A DNA stretch of 64,000 nucleotides from Chryseobacterium lactis (GCF_003815875.1 NZ_CP033924.1:1364001-1428000); one strand, 5' to 3'. Positions 32,456 through 42,697 are shown, counted from the first letter of the stretch. The notes: generated by a model not told the origin, from the letters alone. Made by a program: numbers and translations.

Positions 32456-35400
32456 ATGTTAAAAAAGATAATAGATCGTCCGGTACTGGCGACGGTGATA
32501 TCCCTTATTATTGTCATTTTAGGGATAATTGGATTAAACCAGCTGGCCGTGACCAGATTCCCGGATATTTCGCCGCCTACCATCACTGTTTCCGGTTCCT
32601 ATCCGGGTGGAAACAGTGAAACCGTAATCCGTTCCGTGGTAACGCCTCTGGAAGAGCAGATCAACGGGGTAGAAGATATGGAGTATATGAAATCTACCGC
32701 AAGTAATGATGGTACATTCTCCATTTCTATCATATTTAAACAAGGAGTAAATGCCGATCAGGCCGCTGTAAATGTACAAAACAGAGTACAACAGGCAACT
32801 CCGATACTTCCTCAGGAAGTGGTTAGAATGGGGTTGACAACCTCCAAACAGCAAAACAGTATGGTGTTGATTTTCAACATTTATACGGAAGATAATAAGC
32901 AGTATGATGAAACTTTTCTGCAGAACTATGCCAATATCAACCTTATCCCGCAGGTAAAAAGGATAAAAGGAGTAGGACAGGCGATGGTTTTCGGGATTAA
33001 AGACTACTCCATGAGAATCTGGCTAAATCCTCAGAAAATGTCTTCCTATGGACTTGAGCCTGCAGATGTATCGAATGCTATTGCCGATCACAGTTTAGAA
33101 TCTGCTCCGGGTAAGCTTGGAGAAGAATCGGATGCCGCTCTCCAATATGTGATTCGATATAAAGGAAAGAAGAACAAGCCGGAACAATACGAGAATATTG
33201 TTGTTAAAAATACGGGGACTCAGGTAATCAGGCTTAAAGATGTAGCCCGTATAGAATTTGGAGCTATTTCGAATACCGGAGATAACCTTTCCAATGGTAA
33301 AAATGCAGTTACCGTTGCCATTATGCAGACGACAGGATCAAATGCAAACCAGATTGAAATAGGAGTGAATAAGGCCATCGACCAACTGTCAAAATCTTTC
33401 CCTCCCGGTATAAAATATACCAAGGTAATGAGTACCAAAGAAAGATTGGATGAAGCAACAGGACAGGTGAAATCTACTTTGATTGAAGCTTTTATCCTTG
33501 TATTTATTGTCGTATTTGTTTTCTTACAGGATTTCAGGTCGACGATTATTCCGGCGATTGCGGTTCCGGTAGCTATTATTGGTACATTCTTCTTCCTTTT
33601 GGTATTAGGATTTACCATCAATGTACTGACGCTTTTCGCCCTTGTACTGGCCATTGGTATTGTCGTCGATGATGCAATTGTTGTAGTGGAAGCTGTCCAC
33701 AGTAATATGGAAGGAACTAATCTTTCCGGAAGAGATGCTACACATAAAGCGATGAGTGAGATTACGGGAGCCGTTATTTCCATTACGTTGGTGATGTCAG
33801 CAGTATTTATTCCGATTGGGTTTATGTCGGGTTCTGCAGGGCTGTTCTATAAACAATTTGCCTATACACTGGCTATTGCTATTATTATTTCAGCCGCCAA
33901 TGCATTAACACTGACTCCGGCCTTGTGTGCTGTGTTCCTGAAAAATCACCATGCAGAAGAAGGAGGTAAGCCAAAAGGATTCGGGCAAAGATTTTCTGTG
34001 GCCTTTAATGCCGGGTTCAATAATATGACCGATCGTTATGCAAAAGGAGTAAGGTTTCTGATAGGTCGTAAGTGGATTGCAGGAGGTATGGTAGCTGCTA
34101 TTATTGGAGTAGCAGGATGGCTGATGTTCACTACACCGAAAAGTTTCGTTCCAATGGAAGATGATGGATTCTTCATGTATACGCTAAGTATGCCACCAGG
34201 AACTGCACTGACAAAAACCACCGAAGTTTCCAATAAGATTAATGCAATTTTAAAAGATATTGATGCTGTTAAGGAAAATACTTCCATTACAGGATATAAC
34301 TTATTAAGTAACAGTGCCGGCCCGGCTTACGCAATGGGATTTGTTAAACTGAAGCCTAAAAAAGAAAGAGGTAAAGTTCAGGACATCCAGGAAATTGTAG
34401 ATATGGCTAACGGAAAACTGGCTGCCATCAAAGAAGGTAGTGTGATGACGTTCAGAATGCCACCGGTAGAAGGGTATGGAATGACGAATGATGCAGAAAT
34501 CGTACTACAGGACCGTATGGGAAGAGATCCGCAGGTTCTTAAAGCGAAGGCAGATGAGGTGATCGGGCAACTGATGCAGATTCCTGAAGTAGCATTTGCT
34601 TATACCATGTTCCGGGCAGATTACCCTCAGCTCGAACTGGAAGTGAATGAAGATAAAGCTAAGCAGTTAGGAGTAAGTATTTCTAGCCTGTTGGGATCTG
34701 TGCAGACCTATTTCTCAGGAGACCAATCTCAGAATTTTTCAAGATTTGGGAAATTCTATAGAGTGAATATCAAAGCTGACGGAGTTTTCAGAATGGATGA
34801 ACAGGCCTTCAATGATATTTTTGTCAAGAATGATAAAGGTGATATGGTGCCGGCTAATACATTGATTACTTTGAAAAAAGTCTATGGACCGGAATACGTT
34901 CAACGTTACAATCTTTATAACTCACTGAACATTAACGTGTCTCCGAAGCCGGGCATCAGTAACGGAGCTTTGATGGATAAAATGGAAAAAACGTTAAGCA
35001 AACTGCCTTCCGATTATAGTTATGAATGGACAGGGCTTAGCTTGGAAGAAAAATCAGCAGGAAATCAAACCGTTGTTATCCTTGGATTGTGTTTGCTTTT
35101 CGTATATCTGCTTCTTGCAGCTCAATATGAAAGCTATATTCTTCCATTGGCAGTAATGCTTTCCATTCCGACAGGTATTGTGGGTGCATTCTTAGGAATA
35201 AAAGCAATCGGATTAGACAATAACATTTACGTACAGGTCGGTTTGATCATGCTTATCGGTTTGTTAGCGAAAAATGCAATCCTTATTGTTGAGTTTGCGG
35301 TGCAGAGGAGAAAAGCCGGCTTGTCTATCTTAGACTCTGCATTGGAAGGAGCAAAGGCACGACTACGTCCTATTATCATGACTTCACTGGCATTTATCGT

Positions 35401-35614
35401 GGGGATGATTCCATTGATGATTTCCACGGGGGGAATGGCTTCAGGAAACAAATCAATGAGTGTAAGTGCAGCGATAGGAATGTTAAGCGGAGTTGTTTTA
35501 GGAGTATTTGTAATTCCTGTACTTTATATGTTTTTCCAGTATCTGGACGAGAAAGTTTCATCCAAGAAGAAGTATAATACCATCACAAATCAATTGACAA
35601 ATGAAAATATTTAA
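32456..35614 (+). CDS. RND (HAE1-type) multidrug efflux pump
   Basis: The 1052-residue inner-membrane pump is AcrB-like: the N-terminus has LIIVILGIIGLNQLAVTRFPD. The proton-relay aspartates are in LAIGIVVDDAIVVVEAVHSN (TM4). Two large periplasmic loops and twelve membrane helices follow, with the C-terminal repeat block LIMLIGLLAKNAILIVEFAV. It is driven by the proton gradient and exports amphiphilic compounds through the OMF partner encoded next, whose start overlaps its end by 14 bp. Confidence 0.97.
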   Translation: MLKKIIDRPVLATVISLIIVILGIIGLNQLAVTRFPDISPPTITVSGSYPGGNSETVIRSVVTPLEEQINGVEDMEYMKSTASNDGTFSISIIFKQGVNADQAAVNVQNRVQQATPILPQEVVRMGLTTSKQQNSMVLIFNIYTEDNKQYDETFLQNYANINLIPQVKRIKGVGQAMVFGIKDYSMRIWLNPQKMSSYGLEPADVSNAIADHSLESAPGKLGEESDAALQYVIRYKGKKNKPEQYENIVVKNTGTQVIRLKDVARIEFGAISNTGDNLSNGKNAVTVAIMQTTGSNANQIEIGVNKAIDQLSKSFPPGIKYTKVMSTKERLDEATGQVKSTLIEAFILVFIVVFVFLQDFRSTIIPAIAVPVAIIGTFFFLLVLGFTINVLTLFALVLAIGIVVDDAIVVVEAVHSNMEGTNLSGRDATHKAMSEITGAVISITLVMSAVFIPIGFMSGSAGLFYKQFAYTLAIAIIISAANALTLTPALCAVFLKNHHAEEGGKPKGFGQRFSVAFNAGFNNMTDRYAKGVRFLIGRKWIAGGMVAAIIGVAGWLMFTTPKSFVPMEDDGFFMYTLSMPPGTALTKTTEVSNKINAILKDIDAVKENTSITGYNLLSNSAGPAYAMGFVKLKPKKERGKVQDIQEIVDMANGKLAAIKEGSVMTFRMPPVEGYGMTNDAEIVLQDRMGRDPQVLKAKADEVIGQLMQIPEVAFAYTMFRADYPQLELEVNEDKAKQLGVSISSLLGSVQTYFSGDQSQNFSRFGKFYRVNIKADGVFRMDEQAFNDIFVKNDKGDMVPANTLITLKKVYGPEYVQRYNLYNSLNINVSPKPGISNGALMDKMEKTLSKLPSDYSYEWTGLSLEEKSAGNQTVVILGLCLLFVYLLLAAQYESYILPLAVMLSIPTGIVGAFLGIKAIGLDNNIYVQVGLIMLIGLLAKNAILIVEFAVQRRKAGLSILDSALEGAKARLRPIIMTSLAFIVGMIPLMISTGGMASGNKSMSVSAAIGMLSGVVLGVFVIPVLYMFFQYLDEKVSSKKKYNTITNQLTNENI

Positions 35615-37016
35615 GATAAAGAATTTCCTTATTTCAGGCGCAATGGCATCGTTACTGGTGTCTTGTACCGTGGGAAAACCTTATGCGAGAACAGATCTTC
35701 AGGTGCCTGGCAATTTCAAAGAATCGGTACAGGTGACAGGAGATACGGTGGTGCTTCCATGGAAGACTTTCTTTAAAGATCCTAAGCTCATCGGATTAAT
35801 AGATAAAGCACTTACCAGAAATACAGAAGTAAATGTAGCGCTGAAAAATATAGAACAGCTTGATCTGATTTATAAGCAGGCAAAACTGTCTCTTATGCCT
35901 ACTCTTGATTTCAGTGCAGGAGCTACCAGAAGCTGGGCATCCCAGAACAGCCTTAACGGTTCCTTGAATGAGCAGTTTTTGGGAACAAAATATCTGGACG
36001 ACTTTAATGCTACTCTTCGACTTTCATGGGAAGTGGATATTTGGGGAAAAGCAAAAATGCAGAAAGAATCTGCCGCCGCTGAATATTTTGCTCAAAAGGA
36101 AAATCTGAATGCTATTAAAAGCCGGATTATTGTACAGGTAGCACAAGCTTATTATAACCTGATAAGTCTGGATGAGCAGCTTAACATTGCAGAACAAAAT
36201 ATTGAATTGAGTAATAATACACTTAAAATGATGAACCTGCAATTTACAGCAGGACAAATCAATTCATTGGCAGTTCAGCAGTCCGAGGCACAAAAGAAAA
36301 CAGCAGAATTGTTGATTCCGCTTGCCAAACAGAATATTTCCATTCAGGAAAATGCATTGAGCATCCTTTGTGGAGAATATCCTTCCAAAATTGAAAGAGA
36401 AGGTAGCCTGAAAGCAATGATACCTGAAAATAAGTTAACAGAAGGACTTCCTGCACAGCTATTGAGCAGAAGACCGGATTTAAAAGTGGCCGAATTTAAT
36501 GTGATCAGCCTGAACTCAAAAACAGGATTGGCAAAGGCCGCCATGTATCCCAGTATCAGCCTGAGTCCGCAAATTGGAGTGAATTCCAACAAATTCAATT
36601 CATGGTTTGATATTCCGGGATCCATTACCAAAGCGATTGCGGCAAACCTTGCAGCTCCGATTTTCCAGAAAAAGCAACTTAAGACTGCCTATGAAACAGC
36701 CTTGATTGAACAGGAAAAAGCGGCGATCAATTTTAAACAATCCGTAATGATTGCTGTTGGTGAAGTTTCTGATGCGATGGCGAAATCCAAAGGCTCCTCT
36801 GAGCGATTAGAACTCTTGGAACAGAGAACGGCGATTTTAGATAAAGGAATTAATGATGCACTAAAATTATATAAAAGTGGTATGGCTACTTATCTGGAGG
36901 TCATTACAGCACAGAATAATAAACTTCAGAATGATCTTGAGGCCAATAATGTGACCCTCGAAAGATTAAATGCTGAGGTCGATCTGTACCGGGCTCTGGG
37001 CGGAGGAGTACAATAA
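35601..37016 (+). CDS. Outer-membrane efflux lipoprotein (NodT/OprM family)
   Basis: The 471-residue protein has a lipoprotein signal (lipid cysteine C22 in MASLLVSCTVGKPY). Two TolC-type repeats of long helices follow: VNVALKNIEQLDLIYKQA and LSRRPDLKVAEFNVISLNSK, the latter containing the RRPDL-x-AE marker of the NodT family. It forms the outer-membrane duct of the tripartite pump. A terminator follows. Confidence 0.96.
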   Translation: MKIFKIKNFLISGAMASLLVSCTVGKPYARTDLQVPGNFKESVQVTGDTVVLPWKTFFKDPKLIGLIDKALTRNTEVNVALKNIEQLDLIYKQAKLSLMPTLDFSAGATRSWASQNSLNGSLNEQFLGTKYLDDFNATLRLSWEVDIWGKAKMQKESAAAEYFAQKENLNAIKSRIIVQVAQAYYNLISLDEQLNIAEQNIELSNNTLKMMNLQFTAGQINSLAVQQSEAQKKTAELLIPLAKQNISIQENALSILCGEYPSKIEREGSLKAMIPENKLTEGLPAQLLSRRPDLKVAEFNVISLNSKTGLAKAAMYPSISLSPQIGVNSNKFNSWFDIPGSITKAIAANLAAPIFQKKQLKTAYETALIEQEKAAINFKQSVMIAVGEVSDAMAKSKGSSERLELLEQRTAILDKGINDALKLYKSGMATYLEVITAQNNKLQNDLEANNVTLERLNAEVDLYRALGGGVQ

Positions 37017-37037
37017 AATGTAAATAATGAAGAGGTA

Positions 37038-37070
37038 AAAGGAAGTTACGTAATGTAGCTTCCTTTTTTT
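37038..37070 (+). terminator. Terminator of the RND efflux operon
   Basis: The stem aaggaagttac / gtagcttcctt (one G-U pair) is followed by a run of T, about 20 bp after the stop of the OMF gene. Confidence 0.8.
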
Positions 37071-37269
37071 ATTTTAATAACGAAAATTAGGAAAAGGAGT
37101 AAATTTTTTTTATAATAGGCAAAATGGGTGATGATTTTTATTCTCTTTAAATCAGTTGTTTAAGAAATAAATTATCTTTTTTTTGAAATTTCATGCAAGA
37201 TTTCTGAAAAAGCAGATTTATATAAATGAGTACTCGAAATAAATTAATGTTTAATGAAAAAATAATGTA

Positions 37270-37851
37270 ATGAAAAAATTTACAGTACCCCGTTTTTTAA
37301 TAGCTGCTTTAATCGTAATGACAGGCCTTGTTTTATCCTCATGTCTTAATGATGACAGACAGGAAATACCACCGGTAAAACTGGAAGATGTGAAAGGAAG
37401 TTATAAAGGAAAACTTATTATCGTACAGGGAAATATTAAAAAAGAAAAAATACAGGATTTTAAAGTTAAAAAAGATACCATCTCATTTGCCGAATTTCCT
37501 GTTGAAGAGATAGTAAAAAATGTTGTGAAAGATCCTGTAAAAGCGGAAGCGGCATTAAAAACAATGGGAAAAATACCTTATGATCTTAAATATACGGCTT
37601 CGGTTAATACAGCCAATAATGTAGTAGAACTGGTTTTTGCACCAAAAACTTTGGAGCTTAAGATTCCTGTGGACGGAGCAATTAAAAATACAAGTGTGGT
37701 ATTGGCTGCCAAGCAAAAAGGCTTTTTCGTAGGAATGGATCAATCACTAAGATACGCTTTAGTCGCGGATAAGATCACAGTCGATGGGACGGCACTAGCT
37801 CCTTATGAAGCGATCAATTATAATTTTCCGTTTTGTATAAAAACTAACTAG
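37270..37851 (+). CDS. DUF4840 lipoprotein
   Basis: The 193-residue protein has a lipoprotein signal (lipid cysteine C25 in TGLVLSSCLNDD). The body follows DUF4840: VKGSYKGKLIIVQGNIKKEK, FKVKKDTISFAEFPVEEIV and YEAINYNFPFCIKTN. These proteins are probably surface or periplasmic, with no known activity. A long AT-rich stretch of 250 bp precedes it with no clear promoter. Confidence 0.85.
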   Translation: MKKFTVPRFLIAALIVMTGLVLSSCLNDDRQEIPPVKLEDVKGSYKGKLIIVQGNIKKEKIQDFKVKKDTISFAEFPVEEIVKNVVKDPVKAEAALKTMGKIPYDLKYTASVNTANNVVELVFAPKTLELKIPVDGAIKNTSVVLAAKQKGFFVGMDQSLRYALVADKITVDGTALAPYEAINYNFPFCIKTN

Positions 37852-37864
37852 TAGAAAGAGTCCT

Positions 37865-37898
37865 CAATAGATTGCATCTTAGAAATTGCAATCTATTG
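37865..37898 (+). terminator. Terminator-like hairpin after the DUF4840 gene
   Basis: A perfect 12-bp inverted repeat (caatagattgca / tgcaatctattg) with a 10-nt loop lies 13 bp after the stop codon and 47 bp before the sigma-factor gene. The T-run is short, so it may be a weak terminator or a regulatory palindrome. Confidence 0.55.
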
Positions 37899-37944
37899 TT
37901 GCTCTGAAATTTAATCAATATTCAATCAGATACTGCGGCAGTAC

Positions 37945-38511
37945 ATGGAAGAAAGCAAAGAACAGATTTTGGTAAAGCACCTTTTGCAAAAGGAGGAAGC
38001 TGCCTGGAAAGAGCTTTTTGGAGCCTATTCCGGAAATCTGGTTTATGTCTGTTCCCGTTATGTTGCTGAAAAAGAGGATACCCATGATATTCTGCAGAAT
38101 AGTTTTATCAAAATGTTCCGTTCCATAGAGTCATTTGAATATCGGGGAGCTGGGTCTTTAAGGGCCTGGATGACCAGGATTACAGTCAATGAAGCATTGA
38201 AACATATCAGACAGAAAAAGGATTTTACATCAAACGTAGAAGTTCATGATCTCCCGGATATGCCTAATGAGGAAGAACCTGATTTTGAAGAAATCCCGAA
38301 GGATGATATTATGAAAATGATACTATCGCTGCCGGAAGGATATAGAACGGTTTTTAATCTGTTTGTCTTTGAAGAAAGAAGTCACAAAGAAATTGCCGGG
38401 CTTTTGGGAATTGCCGAAAACTCTTCTGCATCACAATTTCATCGGGCAAAAGGACTGCTTGTTCAGAAAATAAAAGAATTTAAAACGTCAAAAAAAGCAC
38501 AATATGAATAA
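37945..38511 (+). CDS. ECF-type RNA polymerase sigma factor
   Basis: The 188-residue protein has sigma region 2 (DTHDILQNSFIKMFRSIESF and RAWMTRITVNEALKHIRQKK) and region 4 (LPEGYRTVFNLFVFEERSHK, then EIAGLLGIAENSSASQFHRA). It directs RNA polymerase to a specialised promoter set, probably for envelope functions. Its last 8 bp overlap the next gene, which has an anti-sigma-like N-terminus. Confidence 0.94.
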   Translation: MEESKEQILVKHLLQKEEAAWKELFGAYSGNLVYVCSRYVAEKEDTHDILQNSFIKMFRSIESFEYRGAGSLRAWMTRITVNEALKHIRQKKDFTSNVEVHDLPDMPNEEEPDFEEIPKDDIMKMILSLPEGYRTVFNLFVFEERSHKEIAGLLGIAENSSASQFHRAKGLLVQKIKEFKTSKKAQYE

Positions 38512-39910
38512 TGAATGGTTAAATAACCTGCGTAGCAGAATGGAAGACCATGAAGAAGATGTTCCTGATGGGTTGTGGGATGATATCAGAGATGACCTGT
38601 TCTCCGAAAATGACGAGAATATGATCATAACCGATATCTCTTCTGAGGCTAAAGCTGTTGAAAAGCCAAAAGGAGACGTTAGGAGAAATGAAGTGAGCAG
38701 ATCTTTGATTTATCGCATCGGAGGTATTGCTGCAGCGATTGCGTTGCTTTTTTTGATGTTAAAAACAGACTGGTCAAATGATAATACCAATCAGAAACTT
38801 TCTCAGAAAAAGACTGATTTGAAAAAAGAATCCAGAGAGCATCCAAGGTTAAAAAATGCAGAAGAGATCGGTAATTCAATAGGACTAGAAAACGCGAATT
38901 CTGGTATTTCTGTGGCAGAAAATATATTGAATGCTATTGTTCCCGAGAAAATTATTAAACATAGAAGTCTTAAAAATTCTTTGGAACAAGGGATACATCA
39001 AATCGCTAATATTCAGGAAATAAAGACTGCTGATGTTGCTCAAAAAGGAGTACAGGAAAATAAAACTCCCGAAAGCTTACCTCTGGCTCAAGAAAAAATT
39101 AATGATGAACCGGCGAAGACATCAGAAAATGAAATACTCTTTACACCTGAAAAGACAAGCGAAAAATATGCAGAAAATACACGGCATAAAGATGTGAAAT
39201 CGCGGAAGGGAAAAACATGGATGCTGAGCATGCTTGCGGGAAATGCTTCATCCAATGCTGCAGAACAGCAATTCCCCGGATACGCTTCCATTACCGGAAA
39301 GCCTATGAATATTCAGGAAGTTTGGACTGCTACGACCTACGATGATAATCCGTTGACCGAAATACTGCTGGCCAATCAAAGCCAGCCTGTAGAAGCAAGG
39401 ATAAGACATAAAGTGCCGGTTACATTTGGGCTGTCACTTTACTATAATCTGGGGAAGAAATGGGGAATAGGAACAGGATTGAATTATACAAAACTGGCCT
39501 CTGAACTTCACTCGGGAAGCAATGCCAACTATATAAAAAGCGACCAGTCTGTTCATTACATCGGAATTCCGGTTCAGGTAAATTATAATGTTATTCAGAA
39601 AGGACGATTTACAGGATATGTAACGGGTGGAGCATTGGTAGAAAAGCCTGTAGCAGGAAGTATTACAACTACTTATGTTGTAAATGATGAGGTGAAAGAA
39701 ACGTCGAAGGAGAATTTAGAGCATAAACCATTACAGTTTTCTGTTAGCACTGCAGTTGGGTTTCAATTAAAGGTGATTGACAAGTTGGGAATTTATGCGG
39801 AACCCGGAGTCGGATATCACTTTAAAGATGAAAATGCTCCCAATACCATTTATAAAGAAAAACCTTTACACTTCAATGTCAAGTTCGGGCTCAGGCTGCT
39901 GCTTGATTGA
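38504..39910 (+). CDS. Anti-sigma-like N-terminus fused to an outer-membrane barrel
   Basis: The 468-residue protein has no signal peptide. It has an acidic cytoplasmic head (residues 1-65: WLNNLRSRMEDHEEDVPDGL) and one membrane helix (about 70-86, IYRIGGIAAAIALLFLML). A long low-complexity linker rich in E and K follows (about 90-310). A PorT-type outer-membrane barrel closes it: VPVTFGLSLYYNLGKKWGIG, VHYIGIPVQVNYNVI, IYAEPGVGYHF and FNVKFGLRLLLD. The head plus the overlap with the sigma gene suggest control of the sigma factor; the barrel suggests a link to the outer membrane. Confidence 0.8.
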   Translation: MNNEWLNNLRSRMEDHEEDVPDGLWDDIRDDLFSENDENMIITDISSEAKAVEKPKGDVRRNEVSRSLIYRIGGIAAAIALLFLMLKTDWSNDNTNQKLSQKKTDLKKESREHPRLKNAEEIGNSIGLENANSGISVAENILNAIVPEKIIKHRSLKNSLEQGIHQIANIQEIKTADVAQKGVQENKTPESLPLAQEKINDEPAKTSENEILFTPEKTSEKYAENTRHKDVKSRKGKTWMLSMLAGNASSNAAEQQFPGYASITGKPMNIQEVWTATTYDDNPLTEILLANQSQPVEARIRHKVPVTFGLSLYYNLGKKWGIGTGLNYTKLASELHSGSNANYIKSDQSVHYIGIPVQVNYNVIQKGRFTGYVTGGALVEKPVAGSITTTYVVNDEVKETSKENLEHKPLQFSVSTAVGFQLKVIDKLGIYAEPGVGYHFKDENAPNTIYKEKPLHFNVKFGLRLLLD

Positions 39911-39944
39911 ATATAAATTTAACATCAACACCAAATATTACGAT

Positions 39945-40910
39945 ATGAAAACAAAACTAATTTTTTTCGCTTTTTTAGTATTCAGCATAATGAATATTAA
40001 AGCACAATGTAATCCCACAATTACCAGCCCACGACTTGGACTAAAATATCCGGATAAGATTTTGTTCTGTGAAACAGAAGATGAAATACTTTCTACACAG
40101 ATATTTGGCACCTATCAGTGGTACAAACAGGCATGGACATGGCAAACGCCCAATAATAATCCTTGGGAAATTATTCCGGGAGCCACCTCACAACAGTTAA
40201 CCATTAGTGGGAATGATCAATTGTATTATTTTAAAGTAGCAGTAACTCAGGGCGACTGTACAGCCGAGAGTCCTGCGATCATGGCCGATGGCTTTGTGTA
40301 TGCACTTCCTGCTATGATGACGACCCTTACACCAGGAACATACGAAGACCTGGGAGGGGGAGAAATAAATGTTTGCGAAGGAGCTTCCGTAAAATTTGAT
40401 GATGCTTTTCCCATTGTTTACGGAGTACACACATGGTATCAGTGCTTTCCAGGTAATATTCCTCCTGTGGCAGGAGATCCATGTATCATCAGTGGCGTTA
40501 CGGGAGATTCTTATACCGCTACGACTTCCGGGGAATATGGATTTTACGCTTGTACAGAATATTGCCCTGATCAGTGCAAATTCCTGGGAACAAACTCATT
40601 CGTAAAACTCAATTTCGGAAGCTGGGGATTTTGTGAAAATATGGGGACAGGAGAAACAAAAACAAGAGATAACAACCTGAAAGTATATCCGAATCCTACC
40701 GCCCAATTTTTATACATCGGAAAAGAATCCGATAAAGCATACAAAGAGATTTCTATTATCGATATGACCGGAAAACTGGTTCTGCAAAAAAGAGATCATC
40801 AATACAAACAAGCTATTGATGTTTCTCATCTGGTTCCGGGGAATTATATCATTATTTCAAAAAGCTCTGACGGGAAAAATGAGTACAAAAATAAATTTAT
40901 AAAAAAATAA
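39945..40910 (+). CDS. Secreted protein with T9SS type A sorting domain
   Basis: The start MKTKLIFFAFLVFSIMNIKA gives 321 residues; an upstream in-frame ATG would overlap the barrel gene by 130 bp and lose the signal peptide. The middle has two Ig/PKD-like halves with paired cysteines (FGTYQWYKQAW, HTWYQCFPGN). The end is a type IX sorting domain: LKVYPNPTAQFLYIGKES, ISIIDMTGKLVLQKR and LVPGNYIIISKSSDGK. It is exported to the cell surface. It lies 34 bp after the barrel gene and may share its transcript. Confidence 0.88.
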   Translation: MKTKLIFFAFLVFSIMNIKAQCNPTITSPRLGLKYPDKILFCETEDEILSTQIFGTYQWYKQAWTWQTPNNNPWEIIPGATSQQLTISGNDQLYYFKVAVTQGDCTAESPAIMADGFVYALPAMMTTLTPGTYEDLGGGEINVCEGASVKFDDAFPIVYGVHTWYQCFPGNIPPVAGDPCIISGVTGDSYTATTSGEYGFYACTEYCPDQCKFLGTNSFVKLNFGSWGFCENMGTGETKTRDNNLKVYPNPTAQFLYIGKESDKAYKEISIIDMTGKLVLQKRDHQYKQAIDVSHLVPGNYIIISKSSDGKNEYKNKFIKK

Positions 40911-40950
40911 GATTAAATAATCTTTCGTTAGTTTTTAATAATGGTTGGGT

Positions 40951-40981
40951 CGGCGCAAATTTATTTGCGCCGGTCTTTTTT
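40951..40981 (+). terminator. Terminator after the T9SS-secreted protein
   Basis: A 10-bp GC-rich stem (cggcgcaaat / atttgcgccg) with a TT loop is followed by GTC and a T-run, 41 bp after the stop. Confidence 0.85.
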
Positions 40982-41108
40982 ATATCGATTTCAAAAGATA
41001 GATTTATTAATATCATTTTAGATACCTCTCTTTTTATAGAATACTATCAATATAAATCAACTCTTTGTAAAATAGGATATTAGTTACATTTACAGCAAAA
41101 ACACACCC

Positions 41109-42644
41109 ATGCTGATTAAAATTTATGGTAGTGCCATTCATGGAGTTTCTGCACAGACGATAACAATTGAGGTTAATATAGATACCGGCGGAGTAGGGTA
41201 TCATTTGGTTGGTCTTCCCGATAATGCCATTAAAGAGAGCAGCTACAGAATTTCTGCGGCATTGAAAAATGTGGGCTATAAAATTCCGGGGAAAAAAATT
41301 ACGATTAATATGGCGCCTGCGGATCTCAGAAAAGAAGGTTCTGCCTATGATCTCAGCATTGCGATTGGTATTCTGGCCGCTTCAGATCAGATACTGGCTG
41401 AGGAGATTCAAAACTATATCATTATGGGAGAATTGTCCTTAGATGGGAGTCTTCAGCCTATCAAAGGAGTGCTTCCCATTGCCATACAAGCCCGTGAAGA
41501 AGGTTTTAAAGGAATTATTCTTCCCATTCAAAATGCCCGTGAGGCAGCTATTGTAAATGATCTGGATGTATATGGTGTGGAAAATATCAAAGAAGTTATC
41601 GATTTTTTCAACGAAGGAAAGCCTATTGAAAAAGTGATATTGGATACGAAGAAAGAATTCAGTGAAAGAATCAATAATTTTCCATTTGATTTTTCTGAAG
41701 TGAAGGGCCAGGAAACAGCTAAAAGAGCCATGGAAGTTGCAGCGGCTGGAGGACATAATATTATTCTCATAGGACCTCCCGGCAGCGGAAAAACAATGCT
41801 TGCCAAAAGAGTTCCCAGTATTTTGCCCCCGCTAACTTTGAAAGAAGCGTTGGAAACCACTAAAATACATTCTGTTGCCGGAAAAATAGGAACAGAAGCT
41901 TCCTTAATGACCGTTCGTCCTTTCAGATCTCCTCATCACACGATTTCCGATGTAGCACTTGTCGGTGGTGGAAGTTACCCTCAACCGGGAGAAATCTCTC
42001 TTGCTCATAACGGAGTTTTGTTTCTGGATGAAATGCCGGAATTCAAAAGAACCGTTCTTGAAGTGATGCGGCAACCATTGGAAGACCGTGAAGTAACCAT
42101 TTCAAGAGCCAGATTTACGGTTAATTATCCGGCGAGTTTTATGCTGGTAGCTTCTATGAATCCCAGTCCAAGCGGATTTTTCCCCGACGACCCCAGCAAT
42201 ACCTCATCTGTTTACGAAATGCAGCGATATATGAACAAACTATCAGGTCCTTTGCTGGATCGGATTGACATCCATATTGAAGTTCAGAAGGTAGAATTTG
42301 AGCAGCTCTCCGAAAAAAGAAAGGGAGAACAAAGTAAAGACATCAGAGAGCGTGTTCTGAAGGCCAGAGATATTCAGAATGAACGATATAAAAATTTAAA
42401 TATCAGCAGTAACGCCCAAATTGGTCCCAGAGAAATTGAAGCCTTTTGTGAGTTGGATGAAATTTCTTTCGGACTTATTAAACTGGCAATGGAAAAGCTT
42501 AACCTTTCTGCCAGAGCTTACGACCGTATCCTCAAAGTGGCCAGAACAATAGCTGATCTTGAAGAATCTGAAAAAATTCTTTCGCATCACATTTCCGAAG
42601 CCATTCAATACAGAAGTCTGGATCGGGAATTTTGGAATGCTTAG
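41109..42644 (+). CDS. comM: ComM/YifB-family AAA ATPase (Mg-chelatase-like)
   Basis: The 511-residue protein begins MLIKIYGSAIHGVSAQTI and has the three-part ComM layout: an N-terminal Lon-protease-like ChlI domain (about 20-150), then the AAA core with Walker A GPPGSGKTMLAKR and HNGVLFLDEMPEFKR, and the C-terminal lid (RAYDRILKVARTIADLEESE). In naturally competent bacteria ComM is a helicase that promotes branch migration during uptake of foreign DNA; no other competence gene is nearby. Confidence 0.95.
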   Translation: MLIKIYGSAIHGVSAQTITIEVNIDTGGVGYHLVGLPDNAIKESSYRISAALKNVGYKIPGKKITINMAPADLRKEGSAYDLSIAIGILAASDQILAEEIQNYIIMGELSLDGSLQPIKGVLPIAIQAREEGFKGIILPIQNAREAAIVNDLDVYGVENIKEVIDFFNEGKPIEKVILDTKKEFSERINNFPFDFSEVKGQETAKRAMEVAAAGGHNIILIGPPGSGKTMLAKRVPSILPPLTLKEALETTKIHSVAGKIGTEASLMTVRPFRSPHHTISDVALVGGGSYPQPGEISLAHNGVLFLDEMPEFKRTVLEVMRQPLEDREVTISRARFTVNYPASFMLVASMNPSPSGFFPDDPSNTSSVYEMQRYMNKLSGPLLDRIDIHIEVQKVEFEQLSEKRKGEQSKDIRERVLKARDIQNERYKNLNISSNAQIGPREIEAFCELDEISFGLIKLAMEKLNLSARAYDRILKVARTIADLEESEKILSHHISEAIQYRSLDREFWNA

Positions 42645-42673
42645 TTTCAAAATAAAATGATAAAATAGGCCAG

Positions 42674-42697
42674 AAGTCGTTTCAATACGACTTTTTT
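42674..42697 (+). terminator. Terminator of comM
   Basis: A 7-bp stem (aagtcgt / acgactt) with a 6-nt loop and a run of T, 29 bp after the stop codon. Confidence 0.75.

Noticed and set aside
41528..41860. Antisense ORFs inside comM, the RND gene and others
   Set aside because: They are mirror frames of well-supported genes, without start signals or protein family features.
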